This document shows, piece by piece, positions 45,125 to 54,493 of a DNA stretch of 58,598 nt (within the stretch, counting starts at the first letter, position 1; the number at the start of each line of letters is the position of its first letter). Where the stretch lies: NCBI GenBank assembly GCA_017546705.1, contig JAFYSB010000004.1, positions 1 to 58,598 of the forward strand, in the 5' to 3' direction. This DNA is from Paludibacteraceae bacterium. GTDB taxonomy: Bacteria; Bacteroidota; Bacteroidia; Bacteroidales; Paludibacteraceae. The translations under genes and the position numbers were made by a program. The notes below the pieces were generated by a model. It had not been told where the DNA came from. It saw only the letters and a program-made list of their open reading frames with translations, and ran no database searches.

Positions 45125-47857
45125 TTAACGAATCACTTTCTTCGTTACTCGTTGACCATTCTTCTCCAATTGAATGAGGTACAAACCATCATTCAATCCA
45201 TTCATATTCACTTGATTTACATTGTGTTGCACCGACACTGCTTGACCGCTCACAGTATAGACTGTCGCATTGTATGGAGGCAACATATCCATTGTATTTT
45301 CTGGTACAAACACATTCTCCACATCGGTATTAACATTAGGCAATTGCAACTGCTTACCGGTCAACAACAACATCTCACCAGGTTTCAATGTCACATCGCC
45401 AGCTGGTTGCAATTGCTGAGTAAAGTAGTTATACCAGGTACCTTCTGGCACGGTAGCAGTCTGGTCATATACTGCGCTAAAGTTGCCCACCAGGCATACT
45501 TCACTACCCCATTGTACCGTACGCAATTCGCGGCTACCTGTGATATTTGCCACAGTAGGATTACCCTCAAACACCTCTGGCAACAACTTGGTACGAAGTT
45601 GAATGATTTGTGCAATTTGCGTATATTGTTTCATACGTATTTCTGATTCAAAATACCCCAAAGTATATGGACTTGGTTTCTTTGAGCAACGATTATCGGT
45701 ATTATATTCATTTGGTTTCTCGTCGCTAGAGTTGATTGAGAAGTCATAACCAATCTCTTCAAATTGCCATAACATATGTGGACCATTGAGCAAGACGTTG
45801 AATGCCACATTTATTGCTACTCGATTCAATCGTGCTTCTTCGTTGGTTTTCAAATCAGCATTACCATACATCTTTGCCTTATACTGCATACGTTCCTCGT
45901 CGTGGCTCTCGCAATAAGTTACATATCCATCGCGGTTTGCTCGGTTAAAATCTGCTTTGCTGTTTAACCAACCCATTGCTGTCTCTTGATATGCTTCTGT
46001 CACATTATCCCAGCACATCATACCTTGATTTATCAAATTAGGTCTGTCACTACCCATATTACTACCCCAATGTTCTAGGATAAAATATGCATCCTCAGAG
46101 ACTGCTTTCACACCATTGTTGTAATACTCTGCAATATGTTTCATTGCATTATTCGTTGTACCACAAAGACCATGGCTCAAATCCATACGATAACCATCGA
46201 TTTTATACTCTTTCAACCAATATTGCAATGCACGTGTAAACATCAGCTTTGTCAATTCAAAATCATGATTCCAATCCTCATATACGTTATCACTATGAGG
46301 AGCATTCACGTTGAACCATGGATTATTGGCCAAATCTGTACCATATGGATAAAGCTTATTCATCGGATTTAGGCCTGTTGCATGGTTAAATACCATATCC
46401 AAAATCACTGCGATTCCACGCTTGTGGCACTCCTCCACAAAATCTTTCAATTGATTTGGTGTACCATATGCTTTATCTAACGCGAAATAGTGGTTAGGAG
46501 AATAACCCCAGTTGTAGTTTCCATCAAACTCAGTTACAGGCATCAACTCAATTGCATTCACACCCAAATTTGCAATATAATCCAAACGCTTCATCAATCC
46601 AGGAATAGAACGCTCTGGAGTATAATCATATACCCACAACTCATAGATAATCAAATTATTTTTATTAGGACGTTTGAAGTTCAGCGTAGCATCTGACCAT
46701 TGATATTCTGGCTTATTCGTTTGAATTACAGTAACATATCCATCAGCCTGTGCAGGACATTTCATCAAATCAGGATTCACTGTAGTTGGCTCATATTGAT
46801 CATCTTTGTGCAGTACTTTCTCAGAATACAAATCTGACAATTTCTTTACTACTCCGTCTTCACGCACAACTACATATTGGAATGCATATTCCTTTTGAGG
46901 TGTCAAACCATTGATTTCCAACCAGAAGAAGTTACCATCTTGCTTCATTTGATAATTATTTGACAACGCCCAATTATTGAAATCACCTACTACAAACACG
47001 TGCTTTGCAGGAGCAGTCTTGCTTGCTGCATATGTAGAAAGAGTAACTTTAGAATGATCATTCTCATCATAGAAAATACCCATATCAATACCTGCTGGGC
47101 GTACTGCCTGTACAGGAGCTGATACTACGCATGTTTGTGCAGTTATGGTTTTTACTTCTTCACCCTTAGTCGCAGTCAAAGTGAACACATAATCACCTTC
47201 TGCAGGAAGTGTATATTCATAGTCCAATGTAGTACCTTCTTTTGTCAAAACCACAGTATTATTTATAGCGAGTGACAAAGTTGCGGCTTCAGTAGCTACA
47301 GCATGCAATGTGATCTTATCATTCACTTGTGAAATCTCTGGAATAGCCCCCTCAAAAATGACTGCCAAACCAGCATCCACCAAATCCACAAAAATATCAG
47401 CATTTCCAGCGCCCTTACCTTCCTTGTCTCCGTCAGGGCCATCATTGAATACAAAGCACAATTGAGTTACTTCATAAAGAACTGTATCCTTAACGATCAC
47501 AGGCTTACCATCTGGGCCAGGTTGACGTGAACTCGTAATTTTCATAGCTCCATAATATTCTGTAATATTTGGAGTTATTTTCAATTCCCAATTGCCATCT
47601 GCATTTTTGGTCATTTTGTGTTTATCCTCTCCACTACGCCATGCTGGTGCATTTTGCCATTGTGTACCATTAAATGTTGCACCAGTATGAGCATAACACT
47701 CAGTAGCATCCACCATACCACCGTTACCCTCATTGGGATTAAAAATGATTGTCACTTCACCATCGTAGCCCTTCTGAATAATGCTAGGGATGGTTGTCAC
47801 CTGTGCTGTCGCTGTCAAAGCGAACACTGACAGAAATAATAACGTAATTTTTCTCAT
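45125..47857 (-). CDS. Secreted alpha-amylase-family glycoside hydrolase (GH13)
   Basis: 910 residues from the ATG at 47857; the long in-frame extension upstream covers the promoter. Signal peptide about 1-19 (ATAQ). N-terminal beta-sandwich domains are followed by a GH13 barrel with the four conserved regions DMVFNHATG, GYRMDLSHG (nucleophile Asp), EDAYFILEHWG (acid Glu) and CESHDE. The C-terminus is a type IX-like sorting domain ending in VYTVSGQAVSV...GLYLIQLEKNGQRVTKKVIR-type pattern. Predicted starch- or glycogen-degrading surface or secreted enzyme; no Sus genes adjoin it. Confidence 0.94.
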   Translation of the reverse strand: MRKITLLFLSVFALTATAQVTTIPSIIQKGYDGEVTIIFNPNEGNGGMVDATECYAHTGATFNGTQWQNAPAWRSGEDKHKMTKNADGNWELKITPNITEYYGAMKITSSRQPGPDGKPVIVKDTVLYEVTQLCFVFNDGPDGDKEGKGAGNADIFVDLVDAGLAVIFEGAIPEISQVNDKITLHAVATEAATLSLAINNTVVLTKEGTTLDYEYTLPAEGDYVFTLTATKGEEVKTITAQTCVVSAPVQAVRPAGIDMGIFYDENDHSKVTLSTYAASKTAPAKHVFVVGDFNNWALSNNYQMKQDGNFFWLEINGLTPQKEYAFQYVVVREDGVVKKLSDLYSEKVLHKDDQYEPTTVNPDLMKCPAQADGYVTVIQTNKPEYQWSDATLNFKRPNKNNLIIYELWVYDYTPERSIPGLMKRLDYIANLGVNAIELMPVTEFDGNYNWGYSPNHYFALDKAYGTPNQLKDFVEECHKRGIAVILDMVFNHATGLNPMNKLYPYGTDLANNPWFNVNAPHSDNVYEDWNHDFELTKLMFTRALQYWLKEYKIDGYRMDLSHGLCGTTNNAMKHIAEYYNNGVKAVSEDAYFILEHWGSNMGSDRPNLINQGMMCWDNVTEAYQETAMGWLNSKADFNRANRDGYVTYCESHDEERMQYKAKMYGNADLKTNEEARLNRVAINVAFNVLLNGPHMLWQFEEIGYDFSINSSDEKPNEYNTDNRCSKKPSPYTLGYFESEIRMKQYTQIAQIIQLRTKLLPEVFEGNPTVANITGSRELRTVQWGSEVCLVGNFSAVYDQTATVPEGTWYNYFTQQLQPAGDVTLKPGEMLLLTGKQLQLPNVNTDVENVFVPENTMDMLPPYNATVYTVSGQAVSVQHNVNQVNMNGLNDGLYLIQLEKNGQRVTKKVIR

Positions 47858-47906
47858 GTTGTGATTATTTATTTTAATGTTTTTTAATAGCTCACATTTC
47901 AGCCCG

Positions 47907-47914
47907 CAAAGGTA
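47907..47914 (-). promoter_or_regulatory. -7 element of the amylase promoter
   Basis: TACCTTTG on the minus strand; the expected -33 position holds the weaker GTTG at 47938-47935. Divergent from the mnmA promoter. Confidence 0.65.
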
Positions 47915-47963
47915 CAAAAAAAATATGAAATACGCAACCTTCTCAGCGTTTTTTATACAAACT

Positions 47964-47995
47964 CTTGCATATTTGCAAAAAAACACCTACCTTTG
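47964..47995 (+). promoter_or_regulatory. Promoter of mnmA
   Basis: CTTG at 47964-47967, TACCTTTG at 47988-47995, spacer 20 nt. Confidence 0.78.
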
Positions 47996-48005
47996 CACCG
48001 CAAAA

Positions 48006-48038
48006 ACTGTCAACTGTCAACTGTCAACTATCAACTGT
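48006..48038 (+). repeat. CTGTCAA tandem array in the mnmA leader
   Basis: Units of CTGTCAACTGTCAACTATCAA between promoter and start codon. The same unit is within the coding sequences of mnmA and the Xaa-Pro aminopeptidase gene. Confidence 0.8.
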
Positions 48039-48049
48039 AAAACTGCCAC

Positions 48050-49126
48050 ATGACCAAACGCGTACTCATAGGAATGTCCGGAGGCATCGACTCCACCGTA
48101 GCGGCCATTCTACTCCTCGAACAAGGCTACGAACTCGTCGGAGCTACGTTCCGTACCTTCGACCCACCTACTCCTGACCATTGCACCAACAACGACAAAG
48201 GATGCTGCTCCGAAGATAGCATCACCGAAGCACAACGCATGGCCGCCACCTTGGGATTCGAGCACCATGTCCTAGACTTTCGCAGCACCTTCCGCCAACA
48301 CGTCATGGACAACTTCGTCCGCGAGTACGCATGCGGACGAACGCCCAACCCTTGTGTACTTTGCAACTCACACATCAAATGGGGCAAACTCATACAAGCC
48401 GCCGAACTATACAACTGCGACTATATCGCCACTGGACACTACGCACAGATCGCCGAACATCGAGGACATCTCTACCTCAAAAACGCTGTGGATACGCACA
48501 AAGACCAAACATACTTCCTCTGGATGCTCACCGAAGACAACCTACGCAAAACCATCTTCCCACTCGGAGGACTCACCAAGGATGAGGTACGACAAATAGC
48601 GCGCAATCATGGCTTCGAACAACTCAGCAAGAAAGCCGAGAGCCAAGAGATATGCTTCATTCCTAACAACGACTACCGCACTTTCCTCGCCGAACAAGGA
48701 GTCAATGTCCCACAGGGCGAATACATCGACTCACTAGGCAATGTCCTCGGCACACACCAAGGATACTGCCACTATACCATCGGCCAACGCAAAGGATTAG
48801 GCATCGCATTAGGAGCACCTAAGTTCGTCACGCATATCGATGCCACCAACAACCGCGTTACGCTCGGCGACCGCGACGACCTACTCACATGCCAAGCCTA
48901 CGTATCCAACCTACGCATACGTGACCTACAGTGGCTCATGGAATCCCCTACCCTACAAGCACGTATCCGATACCGATCACCAGCCGTCCCATGCCAACTC
49001 TCAACTGCCAACTGCCAACTGTCCACTGTCCACTTCTCCTCACCCGTCTGGGGCGTCACACCTGGACAATCACTCGTACTCTACAAAGACGACCTACTCG
49101 TCGGAGGAGGTATTATTACTTCGTAA
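48050..49126 (+). CDS. mnmA: tRNA-specific 2-thiouridylase
   Basis: Thiolates U34 of tRNA-Lys, -Glu and -Gln. 358 residues with the PP-loop GMSGGIDSTVAAILLLEQGYE, the first catalytic cysteine in RTPNPCVLCNSHIKWG, a second in SQEICFIPN, and GQRKGLGIALG. The segment PCQLSTANCQLSTVHFSS near residues 315-331 is a repeat-derived insertion in the C-terminal beta-barrel domain. The 3' end overlaps the convergent SPFH gene by 11 bp. Confidence 0.95.
   Translation: MTKRVLIGMSGGIDSTVAAILLLEQGYELVGATFRTFDPPTPDHCTNNDKGCCSEDSITEAQRMAATLGFEHHVLDFRSTFRQHVMDNFVREYACGRTPNPCVLCNSHIKWGKLIQAAELYNCDYIATGHYAQIAEHRGHLYLKNAVDTHKDQTYFLWMLTEDNLRKTIFPLGGLTKDEVRQIARNHGFEQLSKKAESQEICFIPNNDYRTFLAEQGVNVPQGEYIDSLGNVLGTHQGYCHYTIGQRKGLGIALGAPKFVTHIDATNNRVTLGDRDDLLTCQAYVSNLRIRDLQWLMESPTLQARIRYRSPAVPCQLSTANCQLSTVHFSSPVWGVTPGQSLVLYKDDLLVGGGIITS
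48993..49032 (+). repeat. In-frame CAACTGTC-type repeat inside mnmA
   Basis: A tandem of CCAACTCTCAACTG and CCAACTGTCCACTG units reads through as CQLSTANCQLSTV without a stop. It is the coding counterpart of the array in the leader of the same gene. Confidence 0.75.
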
Positions 49127-49964
49127 AATTAATCATTGGCATCATATTGTTGCTGCCTTGGATTTGTGGCATCTTACCATCCCACTTCTCAATCCAATCC
49201 TCAAGCACAATATTGTGGGTCAACGATGCAGAGATGGTGCGATTGTAATATGCTTCGGCATCTGCCTTGATCTTCATCGCCTGTGCCTCACCTTCGGCTT
49301 TGGCTATAGCAATCCTAGCATTCGCTTCGGCCTCTTTCACCTCATTCTCTGCCTTCAGTGCCGCTTGTACCGCTGCGTTCTTGGCATCAATCATTTGGCG
49401 AAGTGATGCAGGAGGAGTGATCTGCGAAGTAAACTCCGTCACCACAAAACCCTCTGCTGTCAAAGTCGAGTCTAGCATGATGCGCACTTCACTCTCAAAA
49501 CTTGCTCGATTGGCCATCAACTCGTCAGAAGTGTAATTGTTGGCTACCACACGATAGGCATCGTAAATCATCGTGCGCATGTAGCCTGACTCTATATCGC
49601 GCAACGAACGACGATACTTGAAGAACACATCCACAGCCTTATCTCTGTTCAGGTAATAAGCCATCGTCGGATCCATCTCAAAGACTGCCGCATCTTTCGT
49701 GTTTACATTGAATGGATGATAATCCACACGTTGCACGAATATTGGATAGGTAAACACATCCGTCGTTATTGGGCAATAGAACACATAACCCGTCACTGGT
49801 GTCGCATCCAATGTACCTTGCTCAGTCAGGGAGAGCTTGTTAAACTTAATACCTACCTCAGAAGAGTCCACACGGGTGCAACGCACAAAAATACTGCAAC
49901 ATACCACGAGTACAAGAAATACTAAAATACTCTTTACACCTTTAGTCTTAAAAAATTCGTTCAT
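49116..49964 (-). CDS. SPFH/prohibitin-family membrane protein
   Basis: 282 residues with an N-terminal membrane anchor (about 10-28), an SPFH/band 7 domain (about 30-200; VDSSEVGIKFNKLSLTEQGTLD, YPIFVQRVDYHPFNV, RDIESGYMRTMIYDAYRVV) and a C-terminal Ala/Glu/Lys coiled coil (KAENEVKEAEANARIAIAKAEGEA). Such proteins form large rings on the membrane. It follows the PrsW gene by 35 nt and has no promoter of its own, so the two are probably co-transcribed. Confidence 0.9.
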   Translation of the reverse strand: MNEFFKTKGVKSILVFLVLVVCCSIFVRCTRVDSSEVGIKFNKLSLTEQGTLDATPVTGYVFYCPITTDVFTYPIFVQRVDYHPFNVNTKDAAVFEMDPTMAYYLNRDKAVDVFFKYRRSLRDIESGYMRTMIYDAYRVVANNYTSDELMANRASFESEVRIMLDSTLTAEGFVVTEFTSQITPPASLRQMIDAKNAAVQAALKAENEVKEAEANARIAIAKAEGEAQAMKIKADAEAYYNRTISASLTHNIVLEDWIEKWDGKMPQIQGSNNMMPMINFTK

Positions 49965-49999
49965 AAGCTAATTATTTTAAAGTTGAATATATATCTATC

Positions 50000-50731
50000 T
50001 CAATTGATTACCTCATTCTCATGTTTTGTAACATGTGCCTTGATTGCCTTCCCAGCAAATCTCCACAGATAAAAGCAAAGTACTATAAATACTAATGCTA
50101 ATGTCCCACTGAGCCACAGCGGAAGTTCTACTCTCAGTGTTAAAGGTATTATATCATACATGCCGTGTGCCATCATGGGCGCAATAAAAGTCATTGCTAC
50201 ATTCCATTCGCGATCCTTTGAAGAGAAATGGGCTAAGGAATAGAAATATCCCATTAGTACTCCAAAACAGAAATGCGCGGGGACAGCAGTCACTGCACGC
50301 GAGAGTGCAATGGTAAGCCATTCTGTATCACCGATAATATATGAACGCACAATATACATTACATTTTCCAATCCTGCAAAACCGAGAGAAACGCATACTG
50401 CATATACAATACCATCCATGCGCTCATCGAAATGGATATTTTTGCGTAAGAACAACCATAGCACAAACAGTTTAGCTAATTCCTCTGGTATCGCCGCACC
50501 TAAAAATGCATGATTCATGGCATCTAAAAAATGCTGCACATCTTTGGGTATAGCACCTATCGCCATCAATGGTAAAGACATACATAACGACAGTATGATA
50601 GATAGAACCCCCAACAGCGTAGCCTTTACCAATTCTCGTGTCGGCTCTGGCGAATGGCGATCCCTCCAATAGATATAAATCAGCAACACAATTGCTGGAA
50701 TAAGGGCTGATAAGATAGGAAGAGTATACAT
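50000..50731 (-). CDS. PrsW-family intramembrane metalloprotease
   Basis: 243 residues with about seven hydrophobic segments. The family motif AIPEELAKLFVLW (EExxK, near 81-85), a later GLENVMYIV and two His-bearing membrane stretches (AVPAHFCFGVLMGYF, MMAHGMYDIIPL) correspond to the PrsW motifs. In Bacillus PrsW cleaves an anti-sigma factor; here the substrate is unknown. It has its own promoter and probably shares a transcript with the SPFH gene. Confidence 0.9.
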   Translation of the reverse strand: MYTLPILSALIPAIVLLIYIYWRDRHSPEPTRELVKATLLGVLSIILSLCMSLPLMAIGAIPKDVQHFLDAMNHAFLGAAIPEELAKLFVLWLFLRKNIHFDERMDGIVYAVCVSLGFAGLENVMYIVRSYIIGDTEWLTIALSRAVTAVPAHFCFGVLMGYFYSLAHFSSKDREWNVAMTFIAPMMAHGMYDIIPLTLRVELPLWLSGTLALVFIVLCFYLWRFAGKAIKAHVTKHENEVIN

Positions 50732-50779
50732 AACTTTAGATGAATCTATTATTTTGATTCCAAATGATTAATTTGTCTG

Positions 50780-50811
50780 CAAAGATAATACTTTTTTTGC
50801 ATTTCCCCAAA
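50780..50811 (-). promoter_or_regulatory. Promoter of the PrsW-SPFH unit
   Basis: TATCTTTG at 50787-50780 and TTTG at 50811-50808 on the minus strand, spacer 20 nt. Confidence 0.78.
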
Positions 50812-50887
50812 ATATTATCACTTTTTTTTAGGGAATGCAAATTAAGAGTCATAAAAACATGTGAAGATTAGTATAATGACAAAGACG

Positions 50888-51439
50888 TCATTTTACATAA
50901 TAGCGAAGTGCAATTCCTATACTCCAGTCAAACATATGTAATTCGGATTTTATTCCCAGAGGGACACCTATCATGTAACCATATCCAGGTCGGAAATCTG
51001 CACTAACAGAAAAAGGAATACCTTCGAAAACATATTCGATACCGGCTATAGCATTGGCTCCGATTTTGCCATAAACATATGAACCACCATACTCCATAGC
51101 TAAACCAGCACTTACACCTGCACCCGCAAAATAGTTCAGCCAACCTACTTTAACGTCACAAATCGGAGCTTGATACATCACATTGGGGTTGAGTGCGAAG
51201 TCCCAATGTTTTTCACCACTAACAGCACCATAATCTATATCTTCAAAAAACATCTTTCCTGCTACTTTGTGCAATCCTACATAGAGATCTGTTTGCAAAA
51301 CAATGTTATCTGAACAATACATTTTATAACTTCCTCCATATAAAGATCCTACGATAGGACCTGAAGCATAACGATACTGTGCATTAGCAGTGATTGCGCA
51401 TGCAATTACAGCAAGAGCAAAAATAAATAACTTTTTCAT
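50888..51439 (-). CDS. Small outer-membrane beta-barrel-like protein
   Basis: 183 residues with a signal peptide (about 1-20, ending ANAQ). The mature part consists of alternating strands with Gly/aromatic ends (GWLNYFAGAGVSAGLAMEYGG, SADFRPGYGYMIGVPLG), ending in a strand DWSIGIALRYYVK, as in small eight-stranded barrels. It is the last gene of the operon that starts behind structured RNA B. No specific function can be assigned. Confidence 0.78.
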   Translation of the reverse strand: MKKLFIFALAVIACAITANAQYRYASGPIVGSLYGGSYKMYCSDNIVLQTDLYVGLHKVAGKMFFEDIDYGAVSGEKHWDFALNPNVMYQAPICDVKVGWLNYFAGAGVSAGLAMEYGGSYVYGKIGANAIAGIEYVFEGIPFSVSADFRPGYGYMIGVPLGIKSELHMFDWSIGIALRYYVK

Positions 51440-51472
51440 AATAGTAAAATAATGAGTGTGTTGATAAAATAA

Positions 51473-51934
51473 TCAGTATCTAAATATCATTTGTCGAATG
51501 ATATCTGTACCATTTCGTGAGCGACCATTCCAACGACTTAGTTGCAACCTATTTTCAGCAATGGATTCGATAGTATATACTACTTCCGAGCCACTTAATT
51601 CGCCATAAACAAGATTTCTACCACGGATACGTAGTACATTGCCAGATAAATTCCATTGTAATTCTTGATTGCCACCTGTACCTAAAAAGCCATTCTCATA
51701 ACATGTGCCGTCTGCATAAAACAGAATCCAATAGGATCTATTAGAAATTCTATCAGCTATCCGTGAGTTAACCACATTATATGCTTCTTGAAAGTACCAG
51801 CGTTTGACCAACATTTGCTCCACCGCGTTCAGAGTATTAGTTTGTATTGTTGTTGATGGTCGCGTTAGTATGAAACAGCCAGTCTGTCCTATACACAATA
51901 ACGTAAGGACAAGAAGTTTGAATACATGTTTCAT
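51473..51934 (-). CDS. Small lipoprotein, lipocalin-like pattern
   Basis: 153 residues. Lipobox GQTGC (Cys20). The mature part has a polar helix followed by strands YWILFYADGTCYENGF, LQWNLSGNVLRIRG and VVYTIESIAENRLQLSRW, typical of small lipocalin-like beta-barrels (inferred). It starts inside the stop of the preceding gene (ATGA). Confidence 0.72.
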   Translation of the reverse strand: MKHVFKLLVLTLLCIGQTGCFILTRPSTTIQTNTLNAVEQMLVKRWYFQEAYNVVNSRIADRISNRSYWILFYADGTCYENGFLGTGGNQELQWNLSGNVLRIRGRNLVYGELSGSEVVYTIESIAENRLQLSRWNGRSRNGTDIIRQMIFRY

Positions 51935-52530
51935 TTTGATTTCATATTTAAGCGTGTGAAATCACCCAACAACTCCATATAAGCATTCCACATTCGTAAT
52001 GTAGGAATCACATTGCCCGCACCCAGTATTTGATTGACTTTGTAGGTCGCTAACTTCTCATTTGTCTTCCAATCAAAGACCTCTATCTCTCCCATCAATG
52101 TTACGCATCCCCCATCACCAAATCCAAAATAAGCAGCAGCAGTACTTCCTAAATCCATGCACGAGACATGAAAAATCGTTTTGTAATCAGGATTATCCGA
52201 ATCAGATACCAATAATGCGCGTTTGCGATTCATTACATTCCAGTTTTTTACAAATTTCTCATATGCAAATTCATGCATAGGAGCCCATGTTTCTCCTGAC
52301 TCTTTATCCTCAGAAGCGATATACTCCTCAAATAACAAAGCCCCTTCTTTTAGAACTCCTTTTGATATTTCACCCACATAGCAACTATTGTAATCAAAGA
52401 TAAAAGTTGTAGTCTTGGTGTGATCAAGAAATATTTTTCCTGAACCAGAAACGATTTCTATGCTCTTAGGTTTAGCATAGCCAAGTGTTGTAAACATTGC
52501 AACAACACACAAAATAATAATCTTTTTCAT
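51931..52530 (-). CDS. Secreted protein of unknown function
   Basis: 199 residues from the ATG at 52530; an upstream in-frame ATG at 52572 lies within the preceding gene. Signal peptide about 1-18 (GYAKP). The mature part carries GSGKIFLDHTKTTTFIFDYNSCYV and GGCVTLMGEIEVFDWKTNEKLATYKV, which looks like a mixed alpha/beta domain. I do not recognise the family. It overlaps the lipoprotein gene at 51473-51934 by 4 nt. Confidence 0.72.
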   Translation of the reverse strand: MKKIIILCVVAMFTTLGYAKPKSIEIVSGSGKIFLDHTKTTTFIFDYNSCYVGEISKGVLKEGALLFEEYIASEDKESGETWAPMHEFAYEKFVKNWNVMNRKRALLVSDSDNPDYKTIFHVSCMDLGSTAAAYFGFGDGGCVTLMGEIEVFDWKTNEKLATYKVNQILGAGNVIPTLRMWNAYMELLGDFTRLNMKSK

Positions 52531-52549
52531 GATAAATAAATTTAGTGGG

Positions 52550-52990
52550 TTAGTATTTTCTTGCAGGAGCACCTGCTGTACCTCCTTGCGGTCTCACTTC
52601 TTCAGAAGGTTTGATATACGTTTCTTCAATCCATGTTCCGTTTACGGTATTTCCCATGTATAGCTTCAACGTAGAACCATAAACTTCTACATAGTAATCT
52701 TCGTGGATTTCACCATGTGATAGGGTTAACATTTTATTCCCGTCATACATCCAAGCACCTTCTTCATAGCGATCTGACACACGCCAATACTTTACATATT
52801 GACCCGATTCATAAAACGTTAAAGTCACGTAAGGCACAGTACTTTCTATTCCATTGTTAGTTTTGCGCTTGTTCAACTCCCATATACCGAAGAGTTGATT
52901 GGTTTTGTCCACGCTCGTTTGGGAAAGATCGCAGCTTGGCAGCATGATTAGCACAACTAGTGCGCAAACTAAGAGTTTGAGGGATTTCAT
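52550..52990 (-). CDS. Small lipoprotein, lipocalin-like
   Basis: 146 residues with lipobox LPSC (Cys20). The mature part has LFGIWELNKRKTNNG near 34-48, then paired strands VTLTFYESGQYVKYW and MLTLSHGEIHEDYYVEVYG, the layout of lipocalin-like domains in Bacteroidetes. It ends in a short disordered Gly/Ala/Pro tail. Ligand unknown. Confidence 0.75.
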   Translation of the reverse strand: MKSLKLLVCALVVLIMLPSCDLSQTSVDKTNQLFGIWELNKRKTNNGIESTVPYVTLTFYESGQYVKYWRVSDRYEEGAWMYDGNKMLTLSHGEIHEDYYVEVYGSTLKLYMGNTVNGTWIEETYIKPSEEVRPQGGTAGAPARKY

Positions 52991-53026
52991 AAGTTGTAGT
53001 TTTTATTTTCTTTGTAGTTAGTTATC

Positions 53027-53527
53027 TTATTTTTTTCTTGCTTCTAAAGTAGCTTCGACAGCAAGGCAAAGTACTTCACTACCATCTGGACGCATTATTT
53101 CTACCCTTGCCAATCCTCCATTTTTAGTAGTAATTTTTTTCATACTATATTTAACAGCAATACTTTTCCAATCACAATATGCTTCATACTCATTACCTGC
53201 TTCTGACCAATGAAAACTATCATCTGTAAATCCAAGATAGTATTCACCATCTGAATCAAGATAATCATCAGTAATAAATCCATCAAGATATGAGTATTCA
53301 ATATCCCCCTCTAGATATCCATGTAAATTCTCATCCCATGTGAAAGTACCTGCAAACCTCTTTGTCCCAAATACAGATGGATCAGTGTTATTAGTCCCTT
53401 TAAAGGAGATTTCAATAGTATATTCCCATTCTCCAACTAATGATTTTTCAATTGCTTCTTCGCGTTCACAAGAAGTAGCGAATAATACTAATGTGATAAA
53501 AAATAAAGATTTAACAATAGCTTTCAT
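53027..53527 (-). CDS. Small acidic lipoprotein
   Basis: 166 residues with lipobox FATSC (Cys20). The mature part starts EREEAIEKSLVGEWEYTIEISF and is rich in Asp, Glu and Tyr, with strands RFAGTFTWDENLHGYLEGDIEY and YYLGFTDDSFHW. The VGEWEYTI opening is that of lipocalin-like proteins. No further function can be read. In the same run as the FGE-like paralogues. Confidence 0.75.
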   Translation of the reverse strand: MKAIVKSLFFITLVLFATSCEREEAIEKSLVGEWEYTIEISFKGTNNTDPSVFGTKRFAGTFTWDENLHGYLEGDIEYSYLDGFITDDYLDSDGEYYLGFTDDSFHWSEAGNEYEAYCDWKSIAVKYSMKKITTKNGGLARVEIMRPDGSEVLCLAVEATLEARKK

Positions 53528-53558
53528 AATGTTTCGTTTTAATTGATTTATAATCTAT

Positions 53559-54467
53559 TTATTTTACATCTTGGACAAGGCGGACAGAATAACCTTGCAA
53601 AAATGAGAAAGCGTCACTATATATCGCAGGTATTTTCCATTGATTTTCATTAAATAAAAACGGAATAGCTCTCCATGGATAATGACTACTAGCACTTGTA
53701 GACGTCCAATAGTACCCGATTGTACCAACGTCTTCAACTAAAATTACTTTTAATTTATAGAGATTGCTAGAACTTTCCAAATCTATCTCTCTACTACCTG
53801 CTGCAGGTAGAAAAACTGCTCCAGTTTCCTCTAATTTTTCCCATTCGGAAATGGAATAAGTATTTATATTTTCTCTTGGGATATAGTTTATACTTTGTGG
53901 AATTTCCCAATCGTCAGGAACAAGTATTATTCCTAATATACCATTTACTCTTGCAAAAGTCCAATCATTAGCATGAGGTCTATTTTGCATCAAATAGATG
54001 AACTCTTCTCTCGTTAATGTTCGCCAAATATGTACTTTGTTTCCACCATTGGAAATTTTATTATGCCATCCCCAATCATTCTCTCTATATTCTTCTGCTG
54101 AAATATCCATACGTTCATCTCCATAATAACTATTATCAGCTATACAAGTCATAGGATGAGATGCCGTACCGAACCCAAACAAATCAATCCAACCATCATA
54201 GTTATCTTTTCTAATATTTCTATTGTCTTCACCAATAATATCACTTTGATGCTCGGCAAATCGCCAAGTATCAGTACTTGCTTGATATTGTAAATTTCCA
54301 CGAGAAAATCTAATTTGCTTACTTTCTGAAACAGAAAACTTACCTGACAGAGCTCCCTCCAATTCATTAGACGGTAGGATTTCGGGATTATTTTGATCTT
54401 CTCGATTACAACTAATAAAAAAGATCATCACCATCAAAAGAATGGCTAAATAATTAAACTTTTTCAT
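53559..54467 (-). CDS. FGE/C-type-lectin-like lipoprotein, paralogue 4
   Basis: 302 residues, the longest and most diverged of four tandem paralogues. Lipobox FFISC (Cys20). Motifs in order: IRFSRGNLQYQASTDTWRFAE, YDGWIDLFGFGTA, GWHNKISNGG, WRTLTREEFIYLMQNRP, ILVPDDWEIP, LEETGAVFLPAAGSRE, GYYWTSTSASS and GYSVRLVQDV. The blocks TLTxEExxYL and final VRLV match the positions of LPTEAQWEYA and GFRVV in the DGR target, suggesting the same overall fold (inferred). No TR-like repeat for it is found. Confidence 0.82.
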   Translation of the reverse strand: MKKFNYLAILLMVMIFFISCNREDQNNPEILPSNELEGALSGKFSVSESKQIRFSRGNLQYQASTDTWRFAEHQSDIIGEDNRNIRKDNYDGWIDLFGFGTASHPMTCIADNSYYGDERMDISAEEYRENDWGWHNKISNGGNKVHIWRTLTREEFIYLMQNRPHANDWTFARVNGILGIILVPDDWEIPQSINYIPRENINTYSISEWEKLEETGAVFLPAAGSREIDLESSSNLYKLKVILVEDVGTIGYYWTSTSASSHYPWRAIPFLFNENQWKIPAIYSDAFSFLQGYSVRLVQDVK

Positions 54468-54493
54468 ACTAATAGATTTTAATCGTTATATAT

